Source: Lotus japonicus
Lineage: Eukaryota > Streptophyta > Magnoliopsida > Fabales > Fabaceae
Assembly: GCF_012489685.1 (NCBI RefSeq)
Contig: NC_080041.1
Location: forward strand, 31,299,780 to 31,363,779
Length of the DNA stretch: 64,000 nucleotides
Direction of reading: 5' to 3'
Below the pieces are notes generated by a model that worked only from the letters and a program-made list of their open reading frames with translations, was not told the DNA's origin and searched no databases. How positions within the stretch are numbered: position 1 is the stretch's first letter; every line of letters begins with the position of its first letter. This document shows, piece by piece, positions 34,501 to 45,458 of this stretch. The translations under genes were made by a program, and so were the position numbers.

Positions 34501-36400
34501 TTGCAAGTAAAGACAACAAAGAATCAATAAGTAACACTGTGAAAATATTAATCTAACAATTAATAATTAATAAACTTTCCAAAGTATGAGGTATATCAAC
34601 TTGAGCAACTGAGCAATATCAAAAGTTAATAACCTTTCCCTTCATTTGTTAACTTCTGCAAAGGATGACCTCTGGCTCCACATAAATTACACCATTCAGA
34701 CATGAATAACATCAAGTACTATAAATGGAACCATAATTTTAAAAATTCAGCAAATATGAAACTAATAAATCAATGTTCACAAACATGTTTGCTTTCCACC
34801 TCACGTGTATTGAAAAACATGTGTCACAGTCAATAACTCAGCTGCAATAATAATAAAGTGTGGGGTAACTGCAATAGCTTCATTGCATTTATGCTTATTC
34901 TTACGACTATTTTGTAGAGAAACAATTCAAACTTATACAAGAACCATGGATAACATTAAATAAGATTATAACACTTGTGTCAAATCATAAAAACATCTTA
35001 AAGAAAGAAGAAACTTATGACTTGATATGCATGTAGATCTTTCAGGCCTTGATGGTTCAGGTAAATACGAAGCATCATGATGTTAACAACACAATTTAGC
35101 AATAAAAGACATTCTATCCCACACACAAAGCACAAATTACTATTGTTCTTCATTTAACTCCTTTGAACTCACAGAGAATATCCAGCAAATACATAATACA
35201 CACTGAGATACCTCCTTCAAACTCACATTTCCTAATCCCAAATTTTCCTTCACAAACGAGCAAGTTTACTCATATGTATGGAATCCACGATAAAGCATCA
35301 CTTTCAGAACCCACTTTCATTGACACAAATTATCAAACGGGTGGGGTACAGGAGGAGAAAAGAAAGAGAATACCATAATCACCAAGTACTTGAATCTCCA
35401 ACGGGTTTTGCTGAAACCCCATGAGGGAAAATCAACACAATAGAAGAGGCATGTGGCATTCATTAAACACAAGAGGCAAGTAATTTAATTGCATCTTCCA
35501 ATTCATTTAAATTCAACAAACAAAACCATTTTAATGAGTTTGAAAACTATCATGCTAGTATCAATGCATATTCATCTAAAAATAGATCAAATGGGACAAG
35601 CTATGTCATTTATTGAATCCAAAATATGACAAAAACATGACAGAAATCCAGCATGATAGAAGTTTCTATAACTTGTAAGTGAGTCACGCACATGTTATAA
35701 TCAAAAAGGTAATCTGACTCAAGCAAGGGAATCAAATCATCATTGATATCACACACTCCAAAAGCCATATCAAGAATATTAAGAGGAATTGAAAGAGAGA
35801 TTGATCAAACCAGGATTTTGTCTCAGTTCCAGATTTTTCGCTATTCAAGACTAGCCATTTTTTTGCTTTAGATGCCCTCGCTCAGGATGCATCTTTATCA
35901 ACCTCCATTTCATCAAGTAATTGGTGCCTGTTTCTTTTGTGAGATGATTTCCTCGCCTCTTGCTGGGTGAGCTCCACTCCCTCTTATATCATCTTTTTAT
36001 CCTTATCCTCTTTTTCTTAATGTTGGAAACAAAGCTTAAAGACACTGTGGCTATTATAGATGAATCCTTACAGTTTCTGAACTAAACAGCAAAAACACAA
36101 TGTTAGATACCTTATGATCAGCCTAAGCTAATTTATCTAAATCAGAATCATCCACCATCAATTCAGTAAACATTCATCCAAGGTGCAAAGCTTCATGCTT
36201 CCCAAAACCCGAACCGAAAACCATGTTGCATTTAACAGAATTCATGACAGGATAATTGGTAGTGCAAACCAAAACTAATAAGTATAGATCAGCGTAATAG
36301 ATAAGCAAGAAACAAATTTCCCTTTTGAATATTACCAATTCTTTCCAAACCATTTTAAAAAGAAAACGGATTCAAATTCAAATGAAATCAAAGTTAAATG
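31571..36400. other. AT-rich low-copy-looking region with ambiguous exon-like signals
   Basis: No gene can be assigned. Segments with exon-like borders occur on both strands. Plus strand: CCTGCAG before 32618-32686, open to a TAG and reading QGSRATKQWIRNFYAKKED; and GCTTTAG before 35863. Minus strand: TTTGTTTCAG...AAA|GTAAGG at about 32043-31998, reading FSKKRDKKSGLINLK; and GTTTCAG...|GTATTC at about 35408-35372. They do not chain into one gene by eye, so they could be a small-exon gene, a pseudogene or chance. Confidence 0.35.
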
Positions 36401-36824
36401 TTTTTCCAGAATGGACAGCAAAGCCTTCAAAAGTTCTAACAATTATCCTCCGAAATATAGTCCTGGATCGGGCGGGTCATTACAAGCTCGTTGACCCGCC
36501 CGGTAAGGCCAACACTAGGTTGATTAGGACGTTGACCCCAGCTTGAAGATGTGGGCCCAAGTTGTTTTGTCTTGTTATATTGTACACATATGCATTTGTC
36601 TTATTCAACATAGGGATTTGGGCCCTGCATGTAAGGCCCAAATCCATGAACATTCTAGATAAAGATAACTCCTACTATAAAAAGGGTGTCCTCACCTTGT
36701 ACTAGGGATCTTTTTTACCATTTATGAGATAATTTCCTTATATACATATTGCATACTTTATTTTAGCTCTGCTAGGGTTTATCAAGGGTACTTTATTCCT
36801 ATTGTTATACCTTAGACCAGAACA
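36400..36824 (+). repeat. 5' LTR of the Tat-type element (start approximate)
   Basis: Contains the TATA-like CTACTATAAAAAGGG (36673-36687) and ends GACCAGAACA, matching the end of the inverted remnant LTR at 29622. Directly after it the primer-binding site is a degenerate TTGACGCCGTATGTGG (36825-36840), compared with the usual Tat-type TGGCGCCGT. Confidence 0.55.
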
Positions 36825-36889
36825 TTGACGCCGTATGTGGCTCTTACTCAGTGATTGTTCTTCTGCTGACGTGAGAGGCAGTTTATTCT

Positions 36890-38827
36890 TTGATGGAGAC
36901 ACGTTCTTGTAGTGGGCGGGCACCACGACGTCGTGGTGGTGGCCGTCACAGTGGAGGCAGAAGCCAGGCACATGCGCTTCAGCACAAAATGGAGGATGAG
37001 GCTTCCTCCGATGGGGCGTCAGTGGCGGTGCGATCTCACGCGACCATGACGCAGGACAACCCGGAACGGCCGGCCGCGCCAGTTAGATCAGAACTAGATC
37101 TTAAGGCAAAGCTTCCCACTCCGGAGACGGATGATCCACATGTTGAAACGCCAGTGCAAGCAAAGGACCATGCACCTGGAGCCTCATCTGCGGAGCTAAG
37201 GCAGGTGTTGGACACTATTCAGGCGGTTCAACGTCAGAATGAACACTTACAGGCTCAGGTAGAGTATCTTGATCAAATGCGCGACTTAAGGCGTGGACAA
37301 CGTGTGGATGCTGAGGACGTGGTGGATTTTAAGCCCTTTGCGGCCATAGTCGCTGTAGTTGAGATTCCAGAGCATTTGCAAACTCTGACTTTGGATATGT
37401 ATGGGGGAGATACCGACCCAATCGATCATTTACGGTATTTTAATACTAAAATGGTCATTGGCGGGGCGACCGACGCTGTGAAGTGCAGATTGTTACCTTC
37501 AACGTTTAAGGGCGTGGCCATGACTTGGTTTATTAAACAACCTCCATATTCCATTTCCAAATTCACTGATTTGTCAACTAAGTTTCTAACACAATTTTCA
37601 GCCAATCAAGCACAAAAGGCAACCCCAACTGATTTATTCAATATTTGCCAACATGTGGGCGAGCGTATCAAAACATACATGGCTCGATTTAGCAGAGTTT
37701 CAGTGCAGTTAGAGGACGCCAGTTCAGACGTATGTGTGGCGGCCTTCAAAAATGGGCTCAGATGCGGCTCGTTGAACAAAGATTTAACTAGAAGGCCTGC
37801 CAAAGATATGATGGATTTGCGTGCACGGGTACAAGAATTTATCTTGGTTGAACAGGATGAGCAAACTAAAAAAGATAGGGACAATTGGCGGGCTCAACCG
37901 GACGTTTCATTAGAAAAAGGCCGCGCTTCTAAAGAACAACGTCCCGCTCAAACACCGCGCCAGCCAAGGTCGGCGCCTTATCCTGCAGGCAGACAGGGGC
38001 CACAAAGTAACACTTGGCATCGGAACAATCAACCTGCTTCGGTGAATCCGGCGGTCCAAGGAGGAAATGCTCCCGCCCAGGGTCATCAAACCAAATTGAA
38101 CGCCCCTCTCAGCACAATCCTGCGAGCAGTAGGGCAAACCAACGTAGTCCAATACCCAAGGCCACCCAGGCGACCTCCTGCGAACGTGGACACAACAAAG
38201 TGGTGTGAATTTCATAATGCCATGGGACACAATACTGATAATTGCTGGACCTTGCGCAAGGAGATTGAACGACTGATCAAGGCGGGGCATTTGTCCAACT
38301 TTGTCTCAGGAGAAAATACACAGCTAGAAGCAGTCAAAAACACTGGCGGTGATTTGTCAAAGGGCAAGGAGGTAGTTGAGGAGTTGGGAGTACCCGCCGG
38401 GTCTTGCTCATCAATCGCAGGGGGATTTGGCGACGGGCGTGTATCTAGCAAAGGAAGGAAAAGATATGTCGAGGCAGTAAACTCGGTGCACCACGCTTAC
38501 GAGGGGGAATGTTGGCTGAATCATACTCCTATTACTTTCTCGCCAAAAGATTTTGATCATGTCATTCCGCATGATAATGATCCAATAGTGGTGACTCTGC
38601 GCGTAAATAACTATGTTACTAAGAAAGTTTTTCTAGACCAAGGCAGTTCTGCAGACATCATATATGGCGATGCATTTGAAAGAGTGGGCTTAAAGGAGTC
38701 AGACTTAAAGCCATATACGGGGTGTTTATTTGGATTCACAGGCGATCGGGCCAAGGTCCGAGGCTATGTGGAATTGGACACTGCTTTTGGTGAGGGCGAA
38801 TATGTGAAGAAATTTCAAGTAAAGTAT
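36890..38827 (+). CDS. Tat-type Gag and N-terminal protease part of gag-pol (5' part, split by insertion)
   Basis: 646 codons from ATG to the insertion point. Order: basic Arg/Gly-rich start; gag core at about residues 145-320 (LDMYGGDTDPIDHLRYF, KCRLLPSTFKGVAMTWF, YMARFSRV); Pro/Gln-rich linker; one zinc-knuckle-like C-x2-H-x4-H-x4-C (WCEFHNAMGHNTDNCW, about 438-453); then retropepsin with LDQGSSADIIYGDAF (about 580). D-Q-G replaces the usual D-T-G, a variant seen in Tat elements. The frame runs 10 codons into the inserted LTR before a stop. The insertion is exactly between codons, so both coding parts are in the same phase. Confidence 0.85.
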
Positions 38828-41709
38828 TGTAAGACCCAAGATTTTAGAATTAAATAAATAATTAATTTCCAACTCACGCATAGGATTATGTGTAAGCGTG
38901 AGAGGAACTTGACTCGTGTTTAATGTTTGGATTAGCGTTATGAAGAAGAAGGTTCATGAAATGGTTAAGAATAGTTATATAGTCGCTACAGCACGAGTTT
39001 CATTCACTTCCGCCTTAGGGCGAAAACGTTAGTAAACGACTAATTTGCACTTAAAGACACGATGGAAACTAATTCCAAAAATCTTCAGAGAAATGTTAGA
39101 ACTTCTCGTAATCCTTCCATGACAAGCGTTTCGATGCGAAACCCTGGAATGCACGAACGTCCGATTCTAGTTCTCGAAGGTTTGCCGAAACTAAAACCCT
39201 GATAGCTCAAGAAACCTAGAATAAACGGTTGATGAAGACTTTTTCTATTTGGAGCTTCAACCGAAGATTCCACACGCGTACACCCATTTCTTTCAATGTT
39301 TCAAATCTTTCTTCAAAAAGAAGTTTTCTCATCCGACATCAACTGCAAAAAGTAGTTTTTCGGGTAAAATAGATTTACACCGACTTTAGATCGTTGCCTT
39401 CATTCCAAGAAACCTATTTTGAGTTCTGGAATTCTGTCGCCAGAACCTATCTTAGAATTCACAGAGGAATGCGCAGGAAAAATCGGAATCGCGAAATTTT
39501 CATTTTTCCGCATTTTCCATTTCCTATAAATAGCTTGAAAGAAATGAAAAAGAAAACAAAAACCTCACCAACACACACACCCAAACCCGTGGCCAAGGAG
39601 GAGAGGAAGGGAGGAGAGCTTTTCGCTGATTCTTGTCTGATCGTCGCACAGTTCGTTGCTACGCGTAGGCCTCAAGGTACTGATGTTTTTCCTTACCTCT
39701 GATCGTAAATTCTGTCGCTTTTCTCTATGTCTTTCTGTGCTCTAAGTTTTGAGCTTTTTGCAAAACTATCCAAATAACTTCATCTTTCTATCTAAATTTC
39801 TTCCCTGCGTGCCCAAGAGCATGTTTAGCGGATTATATTTCGCGATTCTCGCCGAACTGCCGCCGAGTTTCAATTCTGCTTGAAATACCCATTTTTGGCC
39901 AAAGTTTCACCCTTTAGGCTTAAAACCCTCGACTGAGCTTAGTGTCATTAGGATTAGTCGTCATAATCGTCGTTGGTATCGACCCCATCTAATTTGTTTT
40001 TCGAAATTCTGATTTTGAGTTTCCGAGCTAAAAATCATGACCAAAATACCCCTGCGACAGTTTTCGATTCGATAATTTTTCTGAGAGTTTCCTTGGCCTA
40101 GATATCACCTAAGAATACCTAGGAATCGATTTAGATCGAAGAAAAAGTTCGGAAACCCTATTTTTGAGAGTGGCCGAAACCTATTGGTTAGGGTACCGTG
40201 TCCAAAAATAATTTTTGGGTCTCTATGATCTGAGCTATAGCGTAGCTCTTTCGATTGTCGAAATGTTGGCTTTGGTTTCGTGTCATTCCGAGTTCTGTAG
40301 CTCGAGTTATGCTCGTTTTAGCGAGCGAAGTCTTCGTTGTCCATTCGTGCCTAAATGTGAACTCTGAAGCTTTAAAAGCCTTCTTTACGATTTCGATTAG
40401 TATTATTAGATCGTGTTGCTCCTAGTGAGGCTTGTGTTGATGATTGTGTTTCCTTGTTCTAGGTTCACAACTTCCATGCACAACTTCTACTCACGAAGGT
40501 AAGGGTAACTCAGTTTTAGCGTGTCTTTGAGTCTTGCCTGCTTTAAACGCACTGCATGCGTTTGAGATGAAGATGTTTATATTGATTGGCATTGGATTAT
40601 GAGTATTATTCTTGCAATGTTGTATGCTTGCTTATGTTGACTGTTTCTGAGGCTTGTGCTAAATGTTTTCTGAAGGCTTCGGCCGAGTAAACTTATTGAG
40701 ACGTGTGTCTCCATTTTCTGACAGGCTTCGGCCGTTTACTGGTTTTTTTCATTAATGCTTCCTAGTGGATAGAACATGTGGTTACTTTGGATTGGTCCTT
40801 GGTTGGGCTTTGTTGTTGTCTGACTTGGCATATAGGGCTTAAGTATAAGTGGCGATCAGGAGGTGTGTCCTATGATTGTCCCGTCTTGTGAGACGCTAAG
40901 TGGCGATCAGGAGGTGTGTCCTATGATTGTCCCGTCATGTATGACGCTATAAGTGGCGATGAGGAGGTGTGTCCTATCATTGTCCCGTCTTGCGAGACGA
41001 TATTGATCGATCCATTTTGTTAGCAGCATATAGTTGCATTATAGGGAACTAACACCTGACCCTATGTTGTTGGATTCTAGTTATTGGTTTATTGATATCT
41101 AATTTGATGTTACATGGTTGAGGTTATTATTATCTGAGTTAATCTATGTTTAAGTTGTTGATATATGAGTTGAGTTATGTTGCTAGTTATTTACCATGCC
41201 AGGTAATTAAGTTTGAATAGCATGATTTTCTCTTTTATACATGGTAATTGTATGGAGTTAACCCTTTCTATTTGCTACTTGTTGTTTGGGCACTTAACGC
41301 TATTAGGCGATGGAGATCCTTCCGCCGAGGCTTAGCTGCTCGAGTTGGAGATCGAGTTGTAAGCGGTGGAGTAGAGGTGTGAGAAGCAGCTTTGCTTCTC
41401 TTCTTGTGGACTATGTTTGAGTCTCCTTTTCTATAAGAGAACTCTGCTATTAAAGCCTTGCTTCCGCCACTATTAAAGTGCGCATGTTTATTCTGAACCT
41501 TACTTATGGTATTGTAAACTATTATTACTGTATATCGGGAAACAGGTTATTTAAATAAAGTTATAATATGTTTCCAACCTTTTAGCTGAAGTGTTTAGTT
41601 GTTTTTCAAAAAAAAAAAAATACCCTTGGATTTTAGGGATTGCAGAATAGTCCTTAGACTTTGTTAGGTTACTAATGTGATTCCTCAGTTGAGAAATTGG
41701 GGCGTTACA
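38828..41709 (+). mobile_element. Long solo LTR, copy 3, nested in Tat-type protease
   Basis: 2,882 bp, starting TGTAAGACCCAAGATTT and ending AAATTGGGGCGTTACA, flanked by AGTAT (38823-38827 and 41710-41714). Same family as copies 1 and 2: the start region (CAACTCACGCATAGGATTAT, GTGTAAGCGTGA) and the TATA-like CCTATAAATAG (near 39524) correspond, and GGCTTCGGCCGAGTAAACTT with GACGTGTGTCTCCATTTTCT is shared with copy 1. It is about 1 kb shorter. No coding sequence. Confidence 0.78.
40847..41003 (+). repeat. Three-unit tandem array (51-53 bp) with two hairpins per unit, solo LTR copy 3
   Basis: Units start AAGTGGCGAT at 40847, 40898 and 40951. Each contains AGGA-GGTGTG-TCCT and, further on, CGTCT-TGTG-AGACG (40882-40895), CGTCA-TGTA-TGACG (40933-40946) or CGTCT-TGCG-AGACG (40986-40999). 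Stem differences between units are paired. Confidence 0.85.
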
Positions 41710-41714
41710 AGTAT

Positions 41715-44700
41715 TTGGTTCTTCCATGTAAGGCGACGTATAATGTGCTTCTTGGACGCGATACTTTGAACAAAATATTTGCAATAATTTCAACCGCCCA
41801 TTTAACAGTAAAGTATCCAGCTTGCAATGGAAAGGCGGGGATTTTGAGGGTGGATCAAGAGGCCGCCCGAGCATGTTATGCACAAAGTTTGGAACTTTAT
41901 GGTAAGAAGGCAACCAAGGAAGCACATCGCGTCACGAAAATTTTTCCACATGAAGATTTTAATTTGGATTCTCGTGATGATTCGGAGGAGTTAAGACCTC
42001 AGCCGGCGGAAGAAACCAAATCTGTTCACATATCTGGGCGTGCTTTGAAAATTGGGAGCACCTTGTCAAAGGAACAAGAGGACCGATTGGTCCAACTACT
42101 CAAAAACAATTTGGACTTATTCGCATGGACAATTAAGGATGTTCCAGGCATTGATCCCAACGTTATATCTCATCACTTGTCAATCCAGCAAGGGGCCAAG
42201 CCTATTGTACAGGCTCGTAGGTGGATGGGCGAGGAAAAGGACAAGGCAGTACAAATAGAGACTCAAAAGTTACTTGAAGGAAATTTCATTAGAAAAGTTC
42301 AATACCCAACATGGTTGGCAAACGTTGTTATGGTGCGAAAGGCTAATGGGAAATGGAGAATGTGTACAGATTACACAAGTCTAAACAAAGTTTGCCCAAA
42401 GGATTCTTATCCGCTCCCAAACGTGGACAAGTTAGTAGATAGGGCTTCTGGGAATGAAATGCTCAGTTTGATGGATGCATATTCAGGGTACAACCAAATT
42501 ATGATGTATCGCCCTGATGAGGAGAAAACGGCGTTCATGACAAGTCAGGCGAACTATTGTTACAAGACAATGCCTTTTGGTTTGAAGAATGCAGGAACGA
42601 CCTACCAGCGATTGATGGACAAGGTTTTTGCAAGTCAAGTGGGAAGAAACATGGAAGTGTATGTGGATGACATGATTGTTAAAACTGTCAAAGGGGGCGA
42701 GCATCACGAAGACTTGGCCGAGGCATTTGCACAGATTCGGAAATACAACATGAGACTGAATCCAGAGAAATGTTCATTTGGAATTTTAGTTGGCAAGTTC
42801 TTAGGATTCATGATCACTTCAAGGGGGATCGAGGTTAATCCTGACAAATGCAAAGCTATAGTAGACATGAAAAGCCCGTCCAATATTCGTGAGGTCCAGA
42901 GGTTAACAGGAAGGTTGGCGGCTTTATCTCGCTTTTTTCCAAAAGCAGGTGATAGGGCGGCGCCATTTTTTGCATGCTTAAAAAAGAATACAACTTTCCA
43001 ATGGACGAGGGCGTGCGAAGAGGCCTTCCAGCAGCTTAAGAAGTTGTTGGCCTCGCCGCCTATGCTAGCTAAGCCAACGCCAAGGATTCCTTTAATTCTT
43101 TACTTGGCGGTCACTGATGCGGCGGTTAGCACAGTCTTGCTCCAAGAAGAAAACAAGCAATATAAAATCATATACTTTGTAAGTCACACACTACAAGGGG
43201 CAGAAGTGCGTTACCAAAAAATAGAAAAGGCAGCGCTGGCAATCCTAAAGACGGCCAGGCGACTTCGGCCGTACTTTCAGAGTTTTCAAATAAAGGTCAA
43301 GACTGACATTCCTTTGAGACAAGTTTTGCAAAAGCGTGATTTATCAGGGCGACTGGTTAGTTGGTCGGTTGAACTATCGGAATATGACATCTTCTATGAA
43401 CCGAGAGGACAAGTCACAATTCAGAGTCTGGTTGACTTTGTAGCAGAGTTAACACCCACGGAGGGTGACAAAGAGAATGCAGAATGGGTACTTTCAGTTG
43501 ATGGTTCGTCCAACGAATCAGGGAGTGGGGCTGGCGTGTCAATCGAAAGCCCGGATAAAATGCTGATTGAGCAATCATTAAAGTTTGGATTCAGGGCGAG
43601 CAACAACCAATCCGAATATGAAGCACTAATAGCGGGTTTAATACTCGCCATTGAATTGGGAGTGCAAAAATTATATATAAAGGGCGACTCCCAGTTGGTG
43701 GTAAAGCAAGTGCACGACGAATATCAAGTGAAGGACCCACAACTGTCCAGGTACCTAGAAATTGTTCAAAGGCTTATGCAGGCGATCAGACATGTCAGGA
43801 TCGAGCACATTCCAAGAAGTCAAAACGAGCGTGCGGATGCATTGGCAAAATTGGCTAGCACTGGGCGACTCGGAAACTACCAAACTGTAATACAAGAAAT
43901 ATTGCCCCATCCAAGTACAGACATGGTAGAGTTCAAAGTGGCAAAGGCTATAAGAAATGGGGAACCATCTTGGATGGACCCAATCATCGAATTCTTAAGT
44001 CAGCAACCTCAAGATGAAAGCAAAAACACTAAGGAAAAAAGGCTGGTTGGTGGACAACTGTATAGGCGGGGAATTATGTCTCCAATGCTTAAATCTGTGG
44101 ATACCGCCAAATCTCAAGAAATAATGGTTGAGGTTCATGAAGGAGTCTGCTCAAGCCATATTGGGGGGCGGTCTTTGGCCGTGAAAGTCCTTAGGGCGGG
44201 ATTCTATTGGTCAACCATCAAGAAAGATTGCCTTGAATATGTGAAGAAGTGTTCAAAGTGTCAAGTTTTTTCCGATATACACAGGGCACCACCAGAGCAA
44301 CTCACAACAATGACCGCCCCGTGGCCCTTCGCCATGTGGGGAACGAACATTTTGGGACCCTTTCCAAAGGCGAAGGCTCAAATGAAGTTCATCGTGGTGG
44401 CAGTAGATTATTTCACCAAGTGGATAGAGGCTGAGGCACTCGCCACAATCACTGCTGCCAAGGTGCGAAACTTTTTGTGGAGACGTGTTGTGTGTCGTTT
44501 TGGAGTCCCAATGGCATTGGTTATGGATAATGGCACTCAATTTACCAGCGCATTGACAAGGGACTTTTGCGCTGACCTTGGGATTGACATGCGATTCACT
44601 TCAGTTGAACATCCTCAGACAAACGGCCAGGCTGAGGCGGCTAACAAGGTCATATTAAATGGATTGAAGAAGAAGCTTGATGAGGCGAAAGGATGGTGGG

Positions 44701-45173
44701 CAGAGGAATTGCCCGGTGTTTTGTGGGCGTACAATACCACGGTCCAAACCAGCACTGGAGAAACGCAGTACAGGCTAACCTATGGTTCAGACGCCATGTT
44801 ACCCGTGGAGGTAGAAAATCAAAGCTGGAGGGTTGCAAACATTAATGAAGAAGAAAACAATGATAACTTAATCGCAAACATGATCATGCTCCCAAAATTG
44901 CAAAGAGAGGCACACTTGCGTAATGAAACTGGAAAGCTAAGGGTCGCCCGAAAATACGCAACTAAGGTCGTCCCTAGAAAGATGAAGGCGGGAGACTTAG
45001 TGTTGCGTGAAAGGACGCTGACTTCAGGAAAGAACAAATTGACACCCAATTGGGAAGGCCCTTTTAGGGTTAAAGCTGAAGTGGGCGCGGGGGCGTACAA
45101 GCTGGAACAGTTGGATGGCGGGGCAGTGCGCCGCACGTGGAATGCCTCCAGTTTGAGGCAATACTATAGTTAA
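41715..45173 (+). CDS. Tat-type Pol (3' part of gag-pol): RT, RNase H, archaeal-type RNase H, integrase
   Basis: 1,152 codons after the insertion, ending TAG 45171-45173. Order: end of protease (YNVLLGRDTLN); RT with KANGKWRMCTDYTSLNK, MPFGLKNAGTTYQRLMD and the YVDD active site (near 42660); classical RNase H region (ILYLAVTDAAVSTVL); a second, archaeal-type RNase H (VLSVDGSSNESGSGAG to RADALAKLAS, about 43485-43860); integrase with H-H-C-C zinc finger (HEGVCSSH, CSKCQ) and D-D-E core in VDYFTKW (near 44405), MDNGTQF (near 44526) and GQAEAANKV (near 44630). No chromodomain is seen, as expected for Tat. All catalytic residues are present, so apart from the nested insertion the pol looks functional. 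It would copy RNA to cDNA and insert it. Confidence 0.9.
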   Translation: MVLPCKATYNVLLGRDTLNKIFAIISTAHLTVKYPACNGKAGILRVDQEAARACYAQSLELYGKKATKEAHRVTKIFPHEDFNLDSRDDSEELRPQPAEETKSVHISGRALKIGSTLSKEQEDRLVQLLKNNLDLFAWTIKDVPGIDPNVISHHLSIQQGAKPIVQARRWMGEEKDKAVQIETQKLLEGNFIRKVQYPTWLANVVMVRKANGKWRMCTDYTSLNKVCPKDSYPLPNVDKLVDRASGNEMLSLMDAYSGYNQIMMYRPDEEKTAFMTSQANYCYKTMPFGLKNAGTTYQRLMDKVFASQVGRNMEVYVDDMIVKTVKGGEHHEDLAEAFAQIRKYNMRLNPEKCSFGILVGKFLGFMITSRGIEVNPDKCKAIVDMKSPSNIREVQRLTGRLAALSRFFPKAGDRAAPFFACLKKNTTFQWTRACEEAFQQLKKLLASPPMLAKPTPRIPLILYLAVTDAAVSTVLLQEENKQYKIIYFVSHTLQGAEVRYQKIEKAALAILKTARRLRPYFQSFQIKVKTDIPLRQVLQKRDLSGRLVSWSVELSEYDIFYEPRGQVTIQSLVDFVAELTPTEGDKENAEWVLSVDGSSNESGSGAGVSIESPDKMLIEQSLKFGFRASNNQSEYEALIAGLILAIELGVQKLYIKGDSQLVVKQVHDEYQVKDPQLSRYLEIVQRLMQAIRHVRIEHIPRSQNERADALAKLASTGRLGNYQTVIQEILPHPSTDMVEFKVAKAIRNGEPSWMDPIIEFLSQQPQDESKNTKEKRLVGGQLYRRGIMSPMLKSVDTAKSQEIMVEVHEGVCSSHIGGRSLAVKVLRAGFYWSTIKKDCLEYVKKCSKCQVFSDIHRAPPEQLTTMTAPWPFAMWGTNILGPFPKAKAQMKFIVVAVDYFTKWIEAEALATITAAKVRNFLWRRVVCRFGVPMALVMDNGTQFTSALTRDFCADLGIDMRFTSVEHPQTNGQAEAANKVILNGLKKKLDEAKGWWAEELPGVLWAYNTTVQTSTGETQYRLTYGSDAMLPVEVENQSWRVANINEEENNDNLIANMIMLPKLQREAHLRNETGKLRVARKYATKVVPRKMKAGDLVLRERTLTSGKNKLTPNWEGPFRVKAEVGAGAYKLEQLDGGAVRRTWNASSLRQYYS

Positions 45174-45458
45174 GAAGAAGAAAGTCGCACTCTTTTTTCC
45201 TTGAAAAAGGTTTTTAATGAGGCGACCAATGAAAAGAAGGGGGGAAACTCTCATGTACGGGTCTATAGACCCTAATTTTTATTAGAAGAAATGAAAAATG
45301 TTTTACAGTTTGATAATCGTCACAATTGACAAGATCTAACTCATAAACTTTCTTAAACAAACTTCCTATGGCGATGATCTAATATGACAAAAAACTTTCA
45401 CAATCAGAAAGTGTCATCACTGAGCAAACATAGCCTGGCAATTCTAGTGGCCACTAGA
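45174..45458 (+). other. 3' untranslated region of the Tat-type element
   Basis: Noncoding, homologous to the inverted segment near 31120-31200. Cut at 45458 by the SIRE LTR; CTAGA (45454-45458) would be the left half of the SIRE target duplication. Confidence 0.7.

Larger units (their letters stand above)
36400..45458 (+). mobile_element. Tat-type Ty3/gypsy retrotransposon, truncated at 3' side by SIRE and split by a solo LTR
   Basis: The LTR ends CAGAACA at 36824; its start lies near 36.4 kb and is not resolved. Gag-pol runs 36890-38827 plus 41715-45173. A second, archaeal-type RNase H between RT-RNase H and integrase marks the Tat lineage. The 3' untranslated region (45174-45458) is cut by the SIRE LTR that begins at 45459; the 3' LTR, if present, lies beyond the window. 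A related remnant lies inverted at 29622-31570. Confidence 0.85.
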
